Source: Chitinophaga dinghuensis (GTDB lineage Bacteria; Bacteroidota; Bacteroidia; Chitinophagales; Chitinophagaceae). From it: a stretch of DNA of 64,000 nt. Made by a program: the position numbers and the translations under genes. The stretch's first letter is position 1, and every line of letters begins with the position of its first letter. Positions 26,419 to 35,680 of this stretch are shown here, one piece after another. The notes beneath the pieces were generated by a model. It was given only the letters and a program-made list of their open reading frames with translations. It was not told the origin of the DNA and ran no database searches. The stretch is taken from contig NZ_QLMA01000004.1 of assembly GCF_003259435.1 (NCBI RefSeq), positions 1-64,000 of the forward strand. Direction: 5' to 3'.

Positions 26419-26447
26419 AGCTGTTTCCCGACTTGCGGAAAACAGCC
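26419..26447 (-). terminator. Weak hairpin behind the M43 metalloprotease gene
   Basis: GCTGTTT (26420-26426) pairs with AAACAGC (26440-26446). No convincing T-tract follows on the minus strand, so terminator function is uncertain. Confidence 0.35.
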
Positions 26448-26469
26448 CAATATCTTATCCAGCCAATGA

Positions 26470-29400
26470 CTAGCGTAATAACAAGAAGCTCCCTTTAATC
26501 AGCTCTGAAGTACCATCCATATATTCCAATAATGCCATATAAACATAAGTGTCCAGGTTGCCGGTATGGCCGTTTATTTTCCCGTCCCAACCGAAAGATT
26601 TATCGTTTGCCGGAATATTGAATCGTTCGAACACCTTGTTACCCATACGATTAAATATGGTGAAGCTTTTTACAACCCGGATATCGCTGGAACCGATGAC
26701 ATAGAAAATATCATTTTTCCCGTCTCCATTTGGCGAGAAAGCGGTAGGCATGATACTGCGGGGCAGGGTGGAGGTGAGTATCGTAGCATCTGCAGAAGCC
26801 GTGCAATAGTAGCTGTTCGTAATGGTCACCTGGTATTTCATGCTGGAACGAACGGTGGCTATAGGATTCGGACAATTATTGCAGGAAAGGCCTTCTGAAG
26901 GCGTCCAGGTCCAGGAGGTAGCAGCATCTCCTTGTACCTGCGTGCGCAGCGGCACCTGTGCAGGACGTAATAAGTTAGCAGTTACCGGCGATAATTGCAA
27001 ACTAAATGGAATATATCCAACATTGCCTGTATTATTATCCGCCGCTGTTTCGGGTAGGATGGCCTTGTAATTTCCATTGTCGTCTGTACTGCCATCGCTG
27101 TTGATCACTGCAAGAATACCATGCCCTTTTTCAGGGGCAGGAATAGTGTGCGTGTATACGTGACAGTTACCTTCTTGTCTTACCGTAGTATAGAATACGC
27201 TGCCCAGTCTTTTGCCGGTTCCATCATCATAAAATGTAACTGGAATCTTCGACATTACGCTGTCATAGCCATTGTGCATGCAGATATTAAATGCTACCAC
27301 TACTTCGCCTTCTTTGTAACAATGCGCTTCTTTTAATTCGACAGTAAAGTCGGGCGCAAAGATTTTAATATGAGCGGTATCATACAAAGTACAACCGTAA
27401 TTATTTGTTAGCTGCAACCTGATGTCATCGCTGTTTTTCATCTCTACAATCGGATTATCGCAGGTAGGGCAGGTCATGTTATAGGTTTTCGCAGTAGACC
27501 ATGTTGACTGGTAAGGCTTTTCCAGTGTGGTATTGAATCGAAGGTCAAACCTGTCTTTACGGTAAACCGTTGTATCAGTCGGCACAACCTGGAGTACTGG
27601 CGGCGTATATTCAGTATCGTGTTCATTATTGGTATAATCGCTTTCCAGCAGGCCACTTTGAATGGTATAGGCTATTTTGCCGCCGGTGTTCACGGTTGCG
27701 AAAACCTTTCCACTCGCGGGTGTACCGATAAAATGTTCATAGTGTTCGCAGGCGTTGGCGCTATAGGAACTGGTGATAAAATCTGTGCCTAGCTGCATGG
27801 CGCCTGGTTGTGCGGGATCAGCATCATAGAAACGTACTATCAGTCCTGGTGGAATATTGCCGGCAATAAAATTGTTGCATAGCTGGAAATCCACGTGCAG
27901 CCTGTTGTTGCTGGCACAGATGAGATGTTGAATTTGCACTGTATAATCATCCGCAACAGGAATATGAATGGTGGCCGTGGCACTGTCATAACAGCCGAGT
28001 TGTGAGTAGGCCGTGATTTGGCGGGTAGTCACCGTATCCTTGCGGTAAGGAGCCGTATAGGTTGGGGAGACACAGTTACTGCAACTAAGATCGTCTACTG
28101 GCGTCCAGGTAGCGGTGGTTATTGTACCATTTTTGCCTGCTGCTGTTAATACTGCTGTGGTAAGCGGTTGTAAGGTCAGGTCAGTAATATCCAGCACCGG
28201 CGTAAAGCGGAAGTTGCGTTTAACAGCGATATTATTATTGTAGTTAGACTCCACTACATCGGTATTCGGTAATGCCAGCGGAAGCGTGGTGCCGTTGTCG
28301 TTAATTACTGCAAAGATCGAATCCAGGTTGCCCATTTGCACATTGGCCACCGTAGTAAATACAGGTGTGCTGCACTTTCCAGGAAGATCTGCTGGGAGTG
28401 GATATAAATCGCCCAGCAGCTTAGCTCCTGGCTGTCGCGGATCTTTATCGTAGAAGGCCACCGTGGTTCCTTTAGGAATGGTTTTATATCCTCTGTTGGC
28501 CGCATATAAACTCACCCGCAGTTGATTCTGCTGAAAACATTCTGCTTTGGTTAAGTAAAGAACTGCATCTGGCGTAGGATCGTCTACCGTAACATGCAAG
28601 GTTTCTGAAGCATCTGTACAAGCGCCGTCTGTAGCGATCAGGCGGATATTATAAATTCCCGGGTCGAGGAAGGTATAGGTCAGATCTACATCTGTGCTGA
28701 TCACCTGTTCTGCCATGCCTTGATCATTACTCATCAGCCACTGATAAGAGGTTGCATTTCTGGAGCGATTAGTGAAAACAATTTTATCCAGTTCTATTCC
28801 TTGTTTGGACGCTATTTTCCGCTTATCGGGCGTGAATCTGGCTACTACACCGCAGCCTACTTCCACCACATCAGTGCTGATGGAGGTGCAGCCGCCGTTG
28901 CTGGCCAGTAAAGTGATTTTATAATTACGTTTATCCGTAACAGTTAGTGTAAGATCGGTTGTTGTAGCTGTAGGCAGGTCGTCTACCAGCCATTGGAAGG
29001 TGGCAGTACCAGTAGTGGTATTGGTGAAAGTGATCAGATTGCCTTGCAGCGGGTAATCGATATCACGGGTGAAAGCCGCGATAGCAGTAGGTATACAAGG
29101 GGGATTGCAGACAGTACTGTTGATCATCAGGGGCAGACTGCTATTGATAAAATTATGCATGCGGTCTGCCTGACCCTGGGTAAATCCGAGGATACAACCG
29201 GTGCCCTGGCCATAGTCCATGAAATTATCCGGGAGATCCGGCACGTCTACACTAAAACCAGAGAGGGTGTCTGTACTGCAGGAATTCTGTGGCGCAGCGC
29301 AGGAGTAGCCGCCGGTAATGGTTTTTTCCGGAGGCGTGTCGCACACTTTATCGCCATCTACGGTGCAATCATCATTCTTGCAATCCATATTGCCGAAGGT

Positions 29401-30111
29401 ATGCAGGAGGCTGAGATAATGGCCCATTTCGTGGGCTACGAGATCCACGCCGAGGCCGGCTACAACGATGTCTCCCCCTGCGCTGGCATATCCGCCCATT
29501 TTAAGTCGCGTCCATTCTCCGCATTCAAACAACTGCATGAACTCCGATTTAATATCCGTCACTACCCAGATATTGATATAGCGGTTGCCGTCCCAACGTC
29601 CGAGGGCGGTGATTTTATCTCCTTCCAGATCGTTGTCGAAGTCTGTCAGATAGGACTTCACGCGGGTAATGCCACTGGAGATACTCCCATCCGGGGCGGT
29701 TTGGGCCAGACAGAATTGTATACCTGTATTGGTTCTGCCTCCGGTAAATGCACCGGTGGCGGAATAGGCTTCATTCAGATCTTTGATCGCTTTTATGACG
29801 GCGGCATCGGTGATGCTGGCTGGGTTTTCATTGATGATATGCACGACTACCGGTAAGGTAACGGTACCGGTAGCACGAAATCCGGCTCTTTGCCGGGCAA
29901 GTATCGCTTTGTCCTGGAATTGCTCCCTGGAAAGAAATTGTGGATTGGTACGCCATTTATCCAGCATTACATTTGTACCGCATGGCCGGATAGCTGCTGT
30001 CAGCTGGGCTTTAGCAATAGGAGATATACAGGTGAATAGTATGGCAATAAGTATTACAAACAGGTTTTTCCCTTTACAGATTTGCATTTTCCAGGATTTG
30101 GTTGTTGGCAT
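26470..30111 (-). CDS. Secreted M43 (pappalysin-like) metalloprotease with T9SS C-terminal domain
   Basis: A 1213-residue exported protein. It has a signal peptide (residues about 10-36) and a metzincin zinc site HEMGHYLSLLH at residues 227-237, with the Met-turn NFMDYG near residue 296, as in M43B peptidases. PKD-like modules follow (about 345-520). Then come three tandem units of about 200 residues, each a CARDB-like beta-sandwich plus a PKD-like domain carrying a C-x2-C pair (CSNC, CPTC, CNNC). The end is a gliding-motility-associated C-terminal domain (AFSPNGDGKNDIFYV ... SFLLLR), the type B signal for type IX secretion. It is expected at the cell surface or in the medium. A second ATG at 30087 is a possible start. 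It has its own promoter. Confidence 0.9.
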   Translation of the reverse strand: MPTTKSWKMQICKGKNLFVILIAILFTCISPIAKAQLTAAIRPCGTNVMLDKWRTNPQFLSREQFQDKAILARQRAGFRATGTVTLPVVVHIINENPASITDAAVIKAIKDLNEAYSATGAFTGGRTNTGIQFCLAQTAPDGSISSGITRVKSYLTDFDNDLEGDKITALGRWDGNRYINIWVVTDIKSEFMQLFECGEWTRLKMGGYASAGGDIVVAGLGVDLVAHEMGHYLSLLHTFGNMDCKNDDCTVDGDKVCDTPPEKTITGGYSCAAPQNSCSTDTLSGFSVDVPDLPDNFMDYGQGTGCILGFTQGQADRMHNFINSSLPLMINSTVCNPPCIPTAIAAFTRDIDYPLQGNLITFTNTTTGTATFQWLVDDLPTATTTDLTLTVTDKRNYKITLLASNGGCTSISTDVVEVGCGVVARFTPDKRKIASKQGIELDKIVFTNRSRNATSYQWLMSNDQGMAEQVISTDVDLTYTFLDPGIYNIRLIATDGACTDASETLHVTVDDPTPDAVLYLTKAECFQQNQLRVSLYAANRGYKTIPKGTTVAFYDKDPRQPGAKLLGDLYPLPADLPGKCSTPVFTTVANVQMGNLDSIFAVINDNGTTLPLALPNTDVVESNYNNNIAVKRNFRFTPVLDITDLTLQPLTTAVLTAAGKNGTITTATWTPVDDLSCSNCVSPTYTAPYRKDTVTTRQITAYSQLGCYDSATATIHIPVADDYTVQIQHLICASNNRLHVDFQLCNNFIAGNIPPGLIVRFYDADPAQPGAMQLGTDFITSSYSANACEHYEHFIGTPASGKVFATVNTGGKIAYTIQSGLLESDYTNNEHDTEYTPPVLQVVPTDTTVYRKDRFDLRFNTTLEKPYQSTWSTAKTYNMTCPTCDNPIVEMKNSDDIRLQLTNNYGCTLYDTAHIKIFAPDFTVELKEAHCYKEGEVVVAFNICMHNGYDSVMSKIPVTFYDDGTGKRLGSVFYTTVRQEGNCHVYTHTIPAPEKGHGILAVINSDGSTDDNGNYKAILPETAADNNTGNVGYIPFSLQLSPVTANLLRPAQVPLRTQVQGDAATSWTWTPSEGLSCNNCPNPIATVRSSMKYQVTITNSYYCTASADATILTSTLPRSIMPTAFSPNGDGKNDIFYVIGSSDIRVVKSFTIFNRMGNKVFERFNIPANDKSFGWDGKINGHTGNLDTYVYMALLEYMDGTSELIKGSFLLLR

Positions 30112-30132
30112 TCCGTGTCACAGACACAGCCC

Positions 30133-30140
30133 CAAAATTA
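30133..30140 (-). promoter_or_regulatory. Promoter -7 element of the M43 metalloprotease (TAATTTTG)
   Basis: A perfect TAnnTTTG on the minus strand. A TTG-T-rich -33 region lies about 22 bp upstream. It gives a leader of about 15 nt to the ATG at 30111, or 40 nt to the ATG at 30087. Confidence 0.6.
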
Positions 30141-30190
30141 CTGGAAACATCTGTTAAAAAAACAATATTTGATTAGGAGCGGAAAAATTA

Positions 30191-31162
30191 TCATGTAGCA
30201 GGGACTGGCTGGGGAGTCCGGCTGGCGTTTTCCTTTCGGAATTCGCTGAGATATCGGATACTCGCGTTCAGTTCAAATCCTACCAGGAGGAAGAAAGAGT
30301 TAAAGAACACCCAGAGCATGAGGATCAGGATGGTACCGATAGAGCCATAGATTTTGTTGTAGTTGCCGAAATTATTCACAAAATAGGAGAATCCTATTGT
30401 CACGAGCATCATACCACAGGTAGCCACAGTAGCGCCGGCCGTGATGAAATGCCATTTTTTGGCAGTAGCAGGACCAAAGCGATACAATACCGAGTTAACG
30501 GAGTACAGCAACATGATGATGATGATCCAGCGGGAAATATCGATGATATTTTTCACGAAGGGACTGGTGATATTCAGCCAGTTAAAGATGGTGCGCAGGG
30601 TGGCGCCCTGTGCGATCATCAGACCAACAGTAATCAGGAGAATGATACCGAGAAGGCCGGTCAGTTGTAAGGCAATGAGCCTGTTCTGCCACCATTTGCG
30701 TTTATGGAAGCCGGAGCGTTCCATTTTATTAAAGGAACGGAGTATACCCATTACGCCGTTGGAGGAATAGAAAAATCCCATCAGGAAGGCGACAGACAAT
30801 AATCCGTTGCGGTGCGTATGAAGGAAGTCATGGATCATTTCCCTTACAATCATATAGGTATTGTAGTTAGGGGTGAGATCCTGGGCCAGGTCATACAGGG
30901 TAGGTTCGATATTCTTCAGCGGCACAAAGGGTACCAATGTAAACAGGAAGATAAAGAACGGAGGAATGGCCAACAGGAAGTTAAAAGAGATGGCGCGGGC
31001 GCGGTCGCCCAGGCCACGGTTTTTAACTTCCTGTCCGAAATATTTCAGCACATCATACAATGGCAGTCCTTCAAACCCTGGTAAGATCAATGTTTTAGTA
31101 CGTTCTACCAGTTGTCTGTAAGGTTTCGATCTGAATATTAAGTTTTCAGGTTTAAATGCCAA
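30191..31162 (-). CDS. YihY/BrkB-family inner-membrane protein
   Basis: A 323-residue polytopic membrane protein with about six hydrophobic segments: FNFLLAIPPFFIFLFTLVPF, GLLSVAFLMGFFYSSNGVM, LIALQLTGLLGIILLITVGLM, WIIIIMLLYSVNSVLYRF, FITAGATVATCGMMLVTIGF, and LILMLWVFFNSFFLLVGFEL. The conserved family stretches FFYSSNGVMGILRSFNK and YGSIGTILILMLWVFFNSF are present. The family was once called ribonuclease BN by mistake; its role is unknown. It lies 27 bp behind mltG and is probably co-transcribed with it, the last gene of the long envelope cluster. Confidence 0.92.
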   Translation of the reverse strand: MAFKPENLIFRSKPYRQLVERTKTLILPGFEGLPLYDVLKYFGQEVKNRGLGDRARAISFNFLLAIPPFFIFLFTLVPFVPLKNIEPTLYDLAQDLTPNYNTYMIVREMIHDFLHTHRNGLLSVAFLMGFFYSSNGVMGILRSFNKMERSGFHKRKWWQNRLIALQLTGLLGIILLITVGLMIAQGATLRTIFNWLNITSPFVKNIIDISRWIIIIMLLYSVNSVLYRFGPATAKKWHFITAGATVATCGMMLVTIGFSYFVNNFGNYNKIYGSIGTILILMLWVFFNSFFLLVGFELNASIRYLSEFRKENASRTPQPVPAT

Positions 31163-31189
31163 GATGATATATGTTGTAGTCAGTAATGA

Positions 31190-32239
31190 TTAATATCCGC
31201 GTTTATTGAGTTCTGCCTGGTATTTTCTGGCATTTTCAAGGTGTTCTGCATAAGTGGCTGCGAATGCATGATACCCGGAAAAATCAGCTCTGGCGCAAAA
31301 ATACAGATAATCTGTTTCCGGTGTATTCAGTACTGCCGTGATTGATTTTTCAGACGGCGTACAGATAGGGCCGGGAGGCAGACCTTCATAGCGGTAGGTA
31401 TTATAGGGAGAATCGAATTGGGTATGGCCTTCGCGGATTCTTTTCAGGCCGAAATCCTGTAGTGCAAATTTCACGGTAGGATCGGCCTGGAGGCGCATAC
31501 CTTTACGGTACCGATTCAGGTAAACACTGGATACCAGTGGTTTTTCGTCGTTTTTATTCGTTTCTTCTTCCACAATAGAGGCCAGGATGGTGACCTGTAT
31601 TGGTGTCAGGCCGAGCGCTTTGGCTTTAGCCTTGCGTTCATCTGTCCAGAAATTATCCATGGCCTTTTCCAGTTTCCTGAAAGCGGCATCGGCGCTGGTA
31701 TTCCAGTAAAATTCGTAGGTATTGGGTACGACTGCGCACATCACGGTGTTGGTATCCAGGCCGAACTGACGCAGGTATACCTGATCTTTCAGCATGGCGC
31801 GGAGGGTAGTGGAATCAGCTTCCAGGTTAGTGGATACTTTATGTACGAAGTCTTCTTTGGTACGCAGTTTATTGATCACCAGGGTAACAGGGGACTGTTT
31901 CCCGGAGCGGAGCATTTTCACGATGTCGAAGTTGCTCATTCCGTGGGTGATTTTATACCTACCGGCTTTCACTTTGGAAGGGTAGCCCAGTTCCTTTGCT
32001 AACCAGTTAAAGCTCCCGGCATTGCGGATGATACCTTGTTGCTGGAGGCCATCTACCACATCATTGTAAGTGCTTCCGGTGTGAATATAGAAGTATTTAT
32101 TATCCCCGAAGGCGCGGGTATTGGGTCCGAATACTCTGTAACTGACATAGACCAGCGCACCTGCTGCGAGGCATCCGATGATGAGCAGACTTCTTTTCAG
32201 GAGCGTGGATTTTCCGGCGGATTGCTTCTTTTTTGCCAT
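31190..32239 (-). CDS. mltG: Endolytic murein transglycosylase MltG
   Basis: A 349-residue enzyme that cleaves nascent peptidoglycan strands and terminates their growth at the inner membrane. It has one N-terminal membrane segment (about 15-35, SLLIIGCLAAGALVYVSY) after a lysine-rich head. A LysM-like region follows (FYIHTGSTYNDVVDGLQQQGII), then the YceG catalytic domain with the catalytic glutamate in ILASIVEEETNKNDEKPLVSSVYLNR. The pocket motif is RLQADPTVKFAL ... FDSPYNTYRYEGLPPGPICTPS. The start at 32239 (MAKKKQSAGK) is preferred; the frame extends six residues further. A terminator separates it from secG, so it probably has its own promoter. Confidence 0.95.
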   Translation of the reverse strand: MAKKKQSAGKSTLLKRSLLIIGCLAAGALVYVSYRVFGPNTRAFGDNKYFYIHTGSTYNDVVDGLQQQGIIRNAGSFNWLAKELGYPSKVKAGRYKITHGMSNFDIVKMLRSGKQSPVTLVINKLRTKEDFVHKVSTNLEADSTTLRAMLKDQVYLRQFGLDTNTVMCAVVPNTYEFYWNTSADAAFRKLEKAMDNFWTDERKAKAKALGLTPIQVTILASIVEEETNKNDEKPLVSSVYLNRYRKGMRLQADPTVKFALQDFGLKRIREGHTQFDSPYNTYRYEGLPPGPICTPSEKSITAVLNTPETDYLYFCARADFSGYHAFAATYAEHLENARKYQAELNKRGY

Positions 32240-32253
32240 AGATAGTAATGGTA

Positions 32254-32284
32254 ACAAAAAACCTCGCTTTTAACGGCGAGGTTT
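32254..32284 (-). terminator. Terminator between secG and mltG
   Basis: AAACCTCGC and GCGAGGTTT pair with an 8-nt loop. On the minus strand the stem ends in GGTTTTTTG. It falls 24 bp behind the secG stop and 15 bp ahead of mltG, so it ends or attenuates the miaB-to-secG transcript. Confidence 0.75.
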
Positions 32285-32307
32285 ACTAATATATTATTCG
32301 AATAATA

Positions 32308-32679
32308 TTATTTGGAAGGAGCTGGAGGCGTATTAGGCTGACCTTGTGGAGCTTGCTGAGCAGGAGCTGGAGCAGGCTGGGTCATTGGCTGATTACCAAC
32401 GCTCTTTTCAATAGCTGTTTTTTCCAGTGTCTGGGAACCAGCTTTAGCGCCAGTACCACCGATAAAGAAAGGAGCTGTAAGGCAGAGAACAGCGATAACT
32501 GCTGCCAGTACCCAGGTACCTTTTTCAAGCACATCCGTAGTCTGACGTACGCCAATCACCTGATTACCAATACCTCCAAAAGAACCGGATAAACCGCCAC
32601 CTTTAGGGTTCTGGATCAGAACGAAAAAGCCCAGTAACACACAGGCCAGGATAATCAGGATACCAAAAACTATCAACAT
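32308..32679 (-). CDS. secG: Preprotein translocase subunit SecG
   Basis: A 123-residue small membrane subunit of the SecYEG export channel. It has two membrane segments (about 2-22, and about 55-75) joined by the conserved loop IQNPKGGGLSGSFGGIGNQV then GVRQTTDVLEKGTW. The C-terminal tail is long and rich in P, A and Q (from residue about 95), which is common in Bacteroidota SecG. It follows the 379-residue unknown gene by 18 bp and ends at a terminator. Confidence 0.95.
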   Translation of the reverse strand: MLIVFGILIILACVLLGFFVLIQNPKGGGLSGSFGGIGNQVIGVRQTTDVLEKGTWVLAAVIAVLCLTAPFFIGGTGAKAGSQTLEKTAIEKSVGNQPMTQPAPAPAQQAPQGQPNTPPAPSK

Positions 32680-32697
32680 AGAAACGACTGTTTATAT

Positions 32698-33837
32698 TTA
32701 TTTTTTGTCTGTTAGTGACTTTAAGTCTTTTATCTTTTGCGCAAAATAAGCGTTTTTGTCGGGATTAAGCAAACTTAATTTTTGATATATCTGAATAGCA
32801 TTCTGGTACTGCTGTTGGCGTACCCAGATTTCTGCCAATGTTTCAGATACGATGTCTGTATCCACCCGAATGGAATCCAACGCCATTTTCTCTACTGTTT
32901 CAGATACTTCCGGCTCTTCTTCCTCTTCATATAATCGGTGCAGTTGCTGCTGATACCAGTCTTTACTGGTTTTTCCAACGAAATTGTCCTTCATCTGGCG
33001 TAGCCAGGAGGTAAAACTTTTCATTTCGGCTTCTCCCTGCGCACTTAGTTCATCTGCATGTTCCGGATCTTTCAGGCGTTTATATGCAAAATAATCATCG
33101 GTGTAAAGTGGTTGAAATACTAATTCTGTTGCTTCTTCTGTCGGAATCTCCAATGGGAATATTTTAATAGGCTCGGGAGACACGGCTGTGGCTTCCGGCG
33201 TTGTTGTTGTTTCAAAATTGTTTAGGTCTGCCTGTGGGAGCGCCGCATTTTCCATTGCTGGCTCCTGCACGGTAACAGGCGTTGTTGTTTCCTCTGTGGC
33301 GTTATTCTGCGTTGCTTCCAGGTGTACCGTAGGGTCCAGAATGGCCATGTCTGCAGCTACTTCTTCCGCTATCTGATCTGTTACGGCATCCTGCTGTAAA
33401 TGAACAGTTGGATCCAGGATTTCCAGTTCCTGTGTTTCTTCTTCAGCAGTAGGCATAGCATATGCTGGCGGCGCTGCTGCGACTGGCGGTTCGCTGTTAC
33501 TAGTAGCTGTTTCTTCGGCGGCGCTTACAGGAACGGCTGTGGCTTCCGGAAGCGTGTCGGCAGGAATAACTGGCGCAATCCGTTCTTCCACCTGCATTAA
33601 TACTGCTTCGGCAGTAACGAACTGATAGAAATGGTGTGCCTGGTGGCTGTACATACTGCCGGTTTTGACGGCGGGACTATTTAAATCTTCATTACGACTA
33701 TAATCCTTCTTTGCCAGCAGCACGCGGGCTGTTGCGAAGTATGGATATTCGGTCACCAGCTTGTTTAAAGCGGTTTCGTCTACCTGGTGTAGATGAGGTA
33801 CATGAAAGATATGCTCAATAATCCTGTTTGGTGTCAT
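32698..33837 (-). CDS. Unknown conserved protein with a low-complexity centre and a TPR-like C-terminus
   Basis: A 379-residue protein I cannot name. The first ~80 residues are ordered (IIEHIFHVPHLHQVDETALNKLVTEYPYFATARVLLAK). Residues about 90-225 are low-complexity (T, A, E, P, V) and contain the octapeptide ILDPTVHL twice. From about 235 there is an ordered region with EEEEEPEVSE, then one TPR-like helix pair at the end (EIWVRQQQYQNAIQIYQKLSLLNPDKNAYFAQKI). No signal peptide or membrane segment is visible, so it is probably cytoplasmic. It lies between lptE (54 bp) and secG (18 bp), which suggests a role linked to envelope biogenesis. Confidence 0.7.
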   Translation of the reverse strand: MTPNRIIEHIFHVPHLHQVDETALNKLVTEYPYFATARVLLAKKDYSRNEDLNSPAVKTGSMYSHQAHHFYQFVTAEAVLMQVEERIAPVIPADTLPEATAVPVSAAEETATSNSEPPVAAAPPAYAMPTAEEETQELEILDPTVHLQQDAVTDQIAEEVAADMAILDPTVHLEATQNNATEETTTPVTVQEPAMENAALPQADLNNFETTTTPEATAVSPEPIKIFPLEIPTEEATELVFQPLYTDDYFAYKRLKDPEHADELSAQGEAEMKSFTSWLRQMKDNFVGKTSKDWYQQQLHRLYEEEEEPEVSETVEKMALDSIRVDTDIVSETLAEIWVRQQQYQNAIQIYQKLSLLNPDKNAYFAQKIKDLKSLTDKK

Positions 33838-33891
33838 ACCTGCTAATGTAATAAAAATCCGAAATGTATCAGTCGTTGCTACGGAAATAGA

Positions 33892-34413
33892 TTACCAGTT
33901 GGCAAAGGCCCGGTTAAAGATATCGTCCGTGATATTCGGAATGATTTCCCGGTCCAGCAAGCCATTTTCTACGCTACTCGCGAGGGCGGTGGCATCGAAG
34001 TCGGCACTACGAGAGAAGGATTGGGTAAATCCTTTTTTATCGCCTACACGTTTGAGAAATATTACGTTCACGGTAACGGTGAGCCTTGATCTGGATGATT
34101 TATCCACGTTGGTTACAGCGGCATTCGAATAGGTGTAACCGGTGATGGTAGCTCTGAATTCATAATCTGCTCTCGGTTCTGTTTCGGCTACTTGTACCAG
34201 TTTGGTTTGTCCCTGAATCTTATCGCGCAGTTTTTGTGTCAGGCGTTGGCCCAGTGTTGGGTTGTTGATCGGCGCCCTGTTTTCAAAGAAACGCACGTTC
34301 ACGGTTTTAGCTTCCTGGTCTATACTCGCACCGCTGGCGGAGTATTTAACAGAGCAGCCGCTCAATATGGCGCATACTCCAAGTGCCAGGAGTATTGGGA
34401 ATAATTTCCTCAT
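33892..34413 (-). CDS. lptE: LptE-family lipoprotein (LPS assembly)
   Basis: A 173-residue predicted lipoprotein (lipobox AILSGC, Cys about residue 20). The body matches the Bacteroidota LptE-like family: VRFFENRAPINNPTLGQRLTQKLRDKI, then EPRADYEFRATITGYTYSNAAV and TVTVNVIFLKR. LptE plugs the LptD outer-membrane barrel that places lipopolysaccharide on the surface. LptD itself is not in the window. The gene lies 16 bp behind the sigma-54 activator and 54 bp ahead of the unknown 379-residue gene, in the same operon. Confidence 0.88.
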   Translation of the reverse strand: MRKLFPILLALGVCAILSGCSVKYSASGASIDQEAKTVNVRFFENRAPINNPTLGQRLTQKLRDKIQGQTKLVQVAETEPRADYEFRATITGYTYSNAAVTNVDKSSRSRLTVTVNVIFLKRVGDKKGFTQSFSRSADFDATALASSVENGLLDREIIPNITDDIFNRAFANW

Positions 34414-34429
34414 GTATTGATGAATTATT

Positions 34430-35674
34430 TTATTCAGCGATGTTATATTCTTTCAGTTTCCTATAGAGGGTTCTTTCAGAAATCCCCAGATCCAAAGCAG
34501 CATCTTTACGTTTGCCCTTGTGTTTTTTCAGGGCTTTTACGATGAGTTCCTTCTCTTTGTCGGCGATAGAAAGCGTTTCCTCTACTTCTTCGTGGTGGTC
34601 GATTTTATTATCCTGTATAATGATAGGCTGCGTATTACCGATGGTAGGCGCCTGTGGTGCAATATCTGTTGCAGTGGCAGGGTAGCTGTGTAATACGTGG
34701 GTATCGGCAGGATGGAAATCGTGATTATGTGCGATGCTCGGATTTTGCAGAATATCGAAGAACATTTTCTTCAGTTCTGTCACATCTTTCTTCATATCGA
34801 AGAAAAGTTTGTACAGGATATCTCTTTCGCTGGCAAAGTCGCCTCCTGTATGTGGCTGTGGCGCTGCCAGCATGGGCAGTCTGTTTACTTCCAGGTGTTC
34901 TGGCAGGAAGCGTTTCAGATCATGTCCCGTTACGAGTTTATCTGTAGAGAGTACAGAAATCTGCTCGGCAATATTTTTCAGTTCTCTGACATTACCTCTC
35001 CATGGATAGTTGACGAGCGCATTACGAGCTTCATCATCCAACTGGATGGAAGGGGTTTTATATTTTTCGGAGAAGTCGACCGAGAATTTACGGAAGAGTA
35101 AAGGAATATCTTCTTTTCTGTCGCGCAGTGCAGGTACGCGGATAGGCACCGTATTGAGCCTGTAGTAGAGGTCTTCTCTGAATTTACCTTGTTGGGTACG
35201 TTCCAGGAGGTCTCTGTTGGTAGCGGCAATTACGCGGACATCTGTTTTCTGTACTTTGGAGGAACCTACGCGGATATATTCGCCGGTTTCCAGTACGCGT
35301 AAGAGTCGCGCCTGTGTTCCCAGCGGCATTTCCCCGATTTCATCGAGGAAGATGGTACCGCCGTTTACGGTTTCAAAGTAACCTTTACGGTTATCTACTG
35401 CACCGGTAAAGGAGCCTTTTTCGTGTCCGAACAGTTCGGAGTCGATGGTGCCTTCCGGAATAGCGCCGCAGTTGACCGCAATAAACGGATTGTGTTTGCG
35501 GGCGCTTAACGCGTGGATGATCTGCGAGAATACTTCCTTACCAACGCCGCTCTCTCCGTTTATCAGCACAGTGAGATCGGTATTGGCTACCTGTACAGCC
35601 ACCTGCAGCGCGTAATTTAGCGCCGGGCTATTGCCGATAATGCCAAACCTGTTTTTAATAGCCTGTATATCCAT
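34430..35674 (-). CDS. Sigma-54-dependent transcriptional activator (AAA+ and Fis-type HTH)
   Basis: A 414-residue enhancer-binding protein without an N-terminal sensor or receiver domain. It goes straight into the AAA+ domain (residues about 8-240), with Walker A GESGVGKEVF, the sigma-54 loop GSFTGA (a variant of GAFTGA), Walker B GGTIFLDEIGEM, and the arginine finger region YYRLNTVPIRVPALRDRKEDIP. A linker rich in H and P follows. The C-terminal Fis-type helix-turn-helix is KALKKHKGKRKDAALDLGISERTLYRKLKEYNI. Like PspF, its activity must be controlled by partner proteins or expression. It sits between hepT (6 bp) and lptE (16 bp), suggesting envelope-related regulation; targets are unknown. 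Confidence 0.92.
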   Translation of the reverse strand: MDIQAIKNRFGIIGNSPALNYALQVAVQVANTDLTVLINGESGVGKEVFSQIIHALSARKHNPFIAVNCGAIPEGTIDSELFGHEKGSFTGAVDNRKGYFETVNGGTIFLDEIGEMPLGTQARLLRVLETGEYIRVGSSKVQKTDVRVIAATNRDLLERTQQGKFREDLYYRLNTVPIRVPALRDRKEDIPLLFRKFSVDFSEKYKTPSIQLDDEARNALVNYPWRGNVRELKNIAEQISVLSTDKLVTGHDLKRFLPEHLEVNRLPMLAAPQPHTGGDFASERDILYKLFFDMKKDVTELKKMFFDILQNPSIAHNHDFHPADTHVLHSYPATATDIAPQAPTIGNTQPIIIQDNKIDHHEEVEETLSIADKEKELIVKALKKHKGKRKDAALDLGISERTLYRKLKEYNIAE

Positions 35675-35680
35675 TTTTCG

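Noticed and set aside
28993..29856. A 287-codon frame on the plus strand opposite the M43 protease
   Set aside because: It lies opposite the zinc-site coding region and has no recognisable motif, so it is a shadow.
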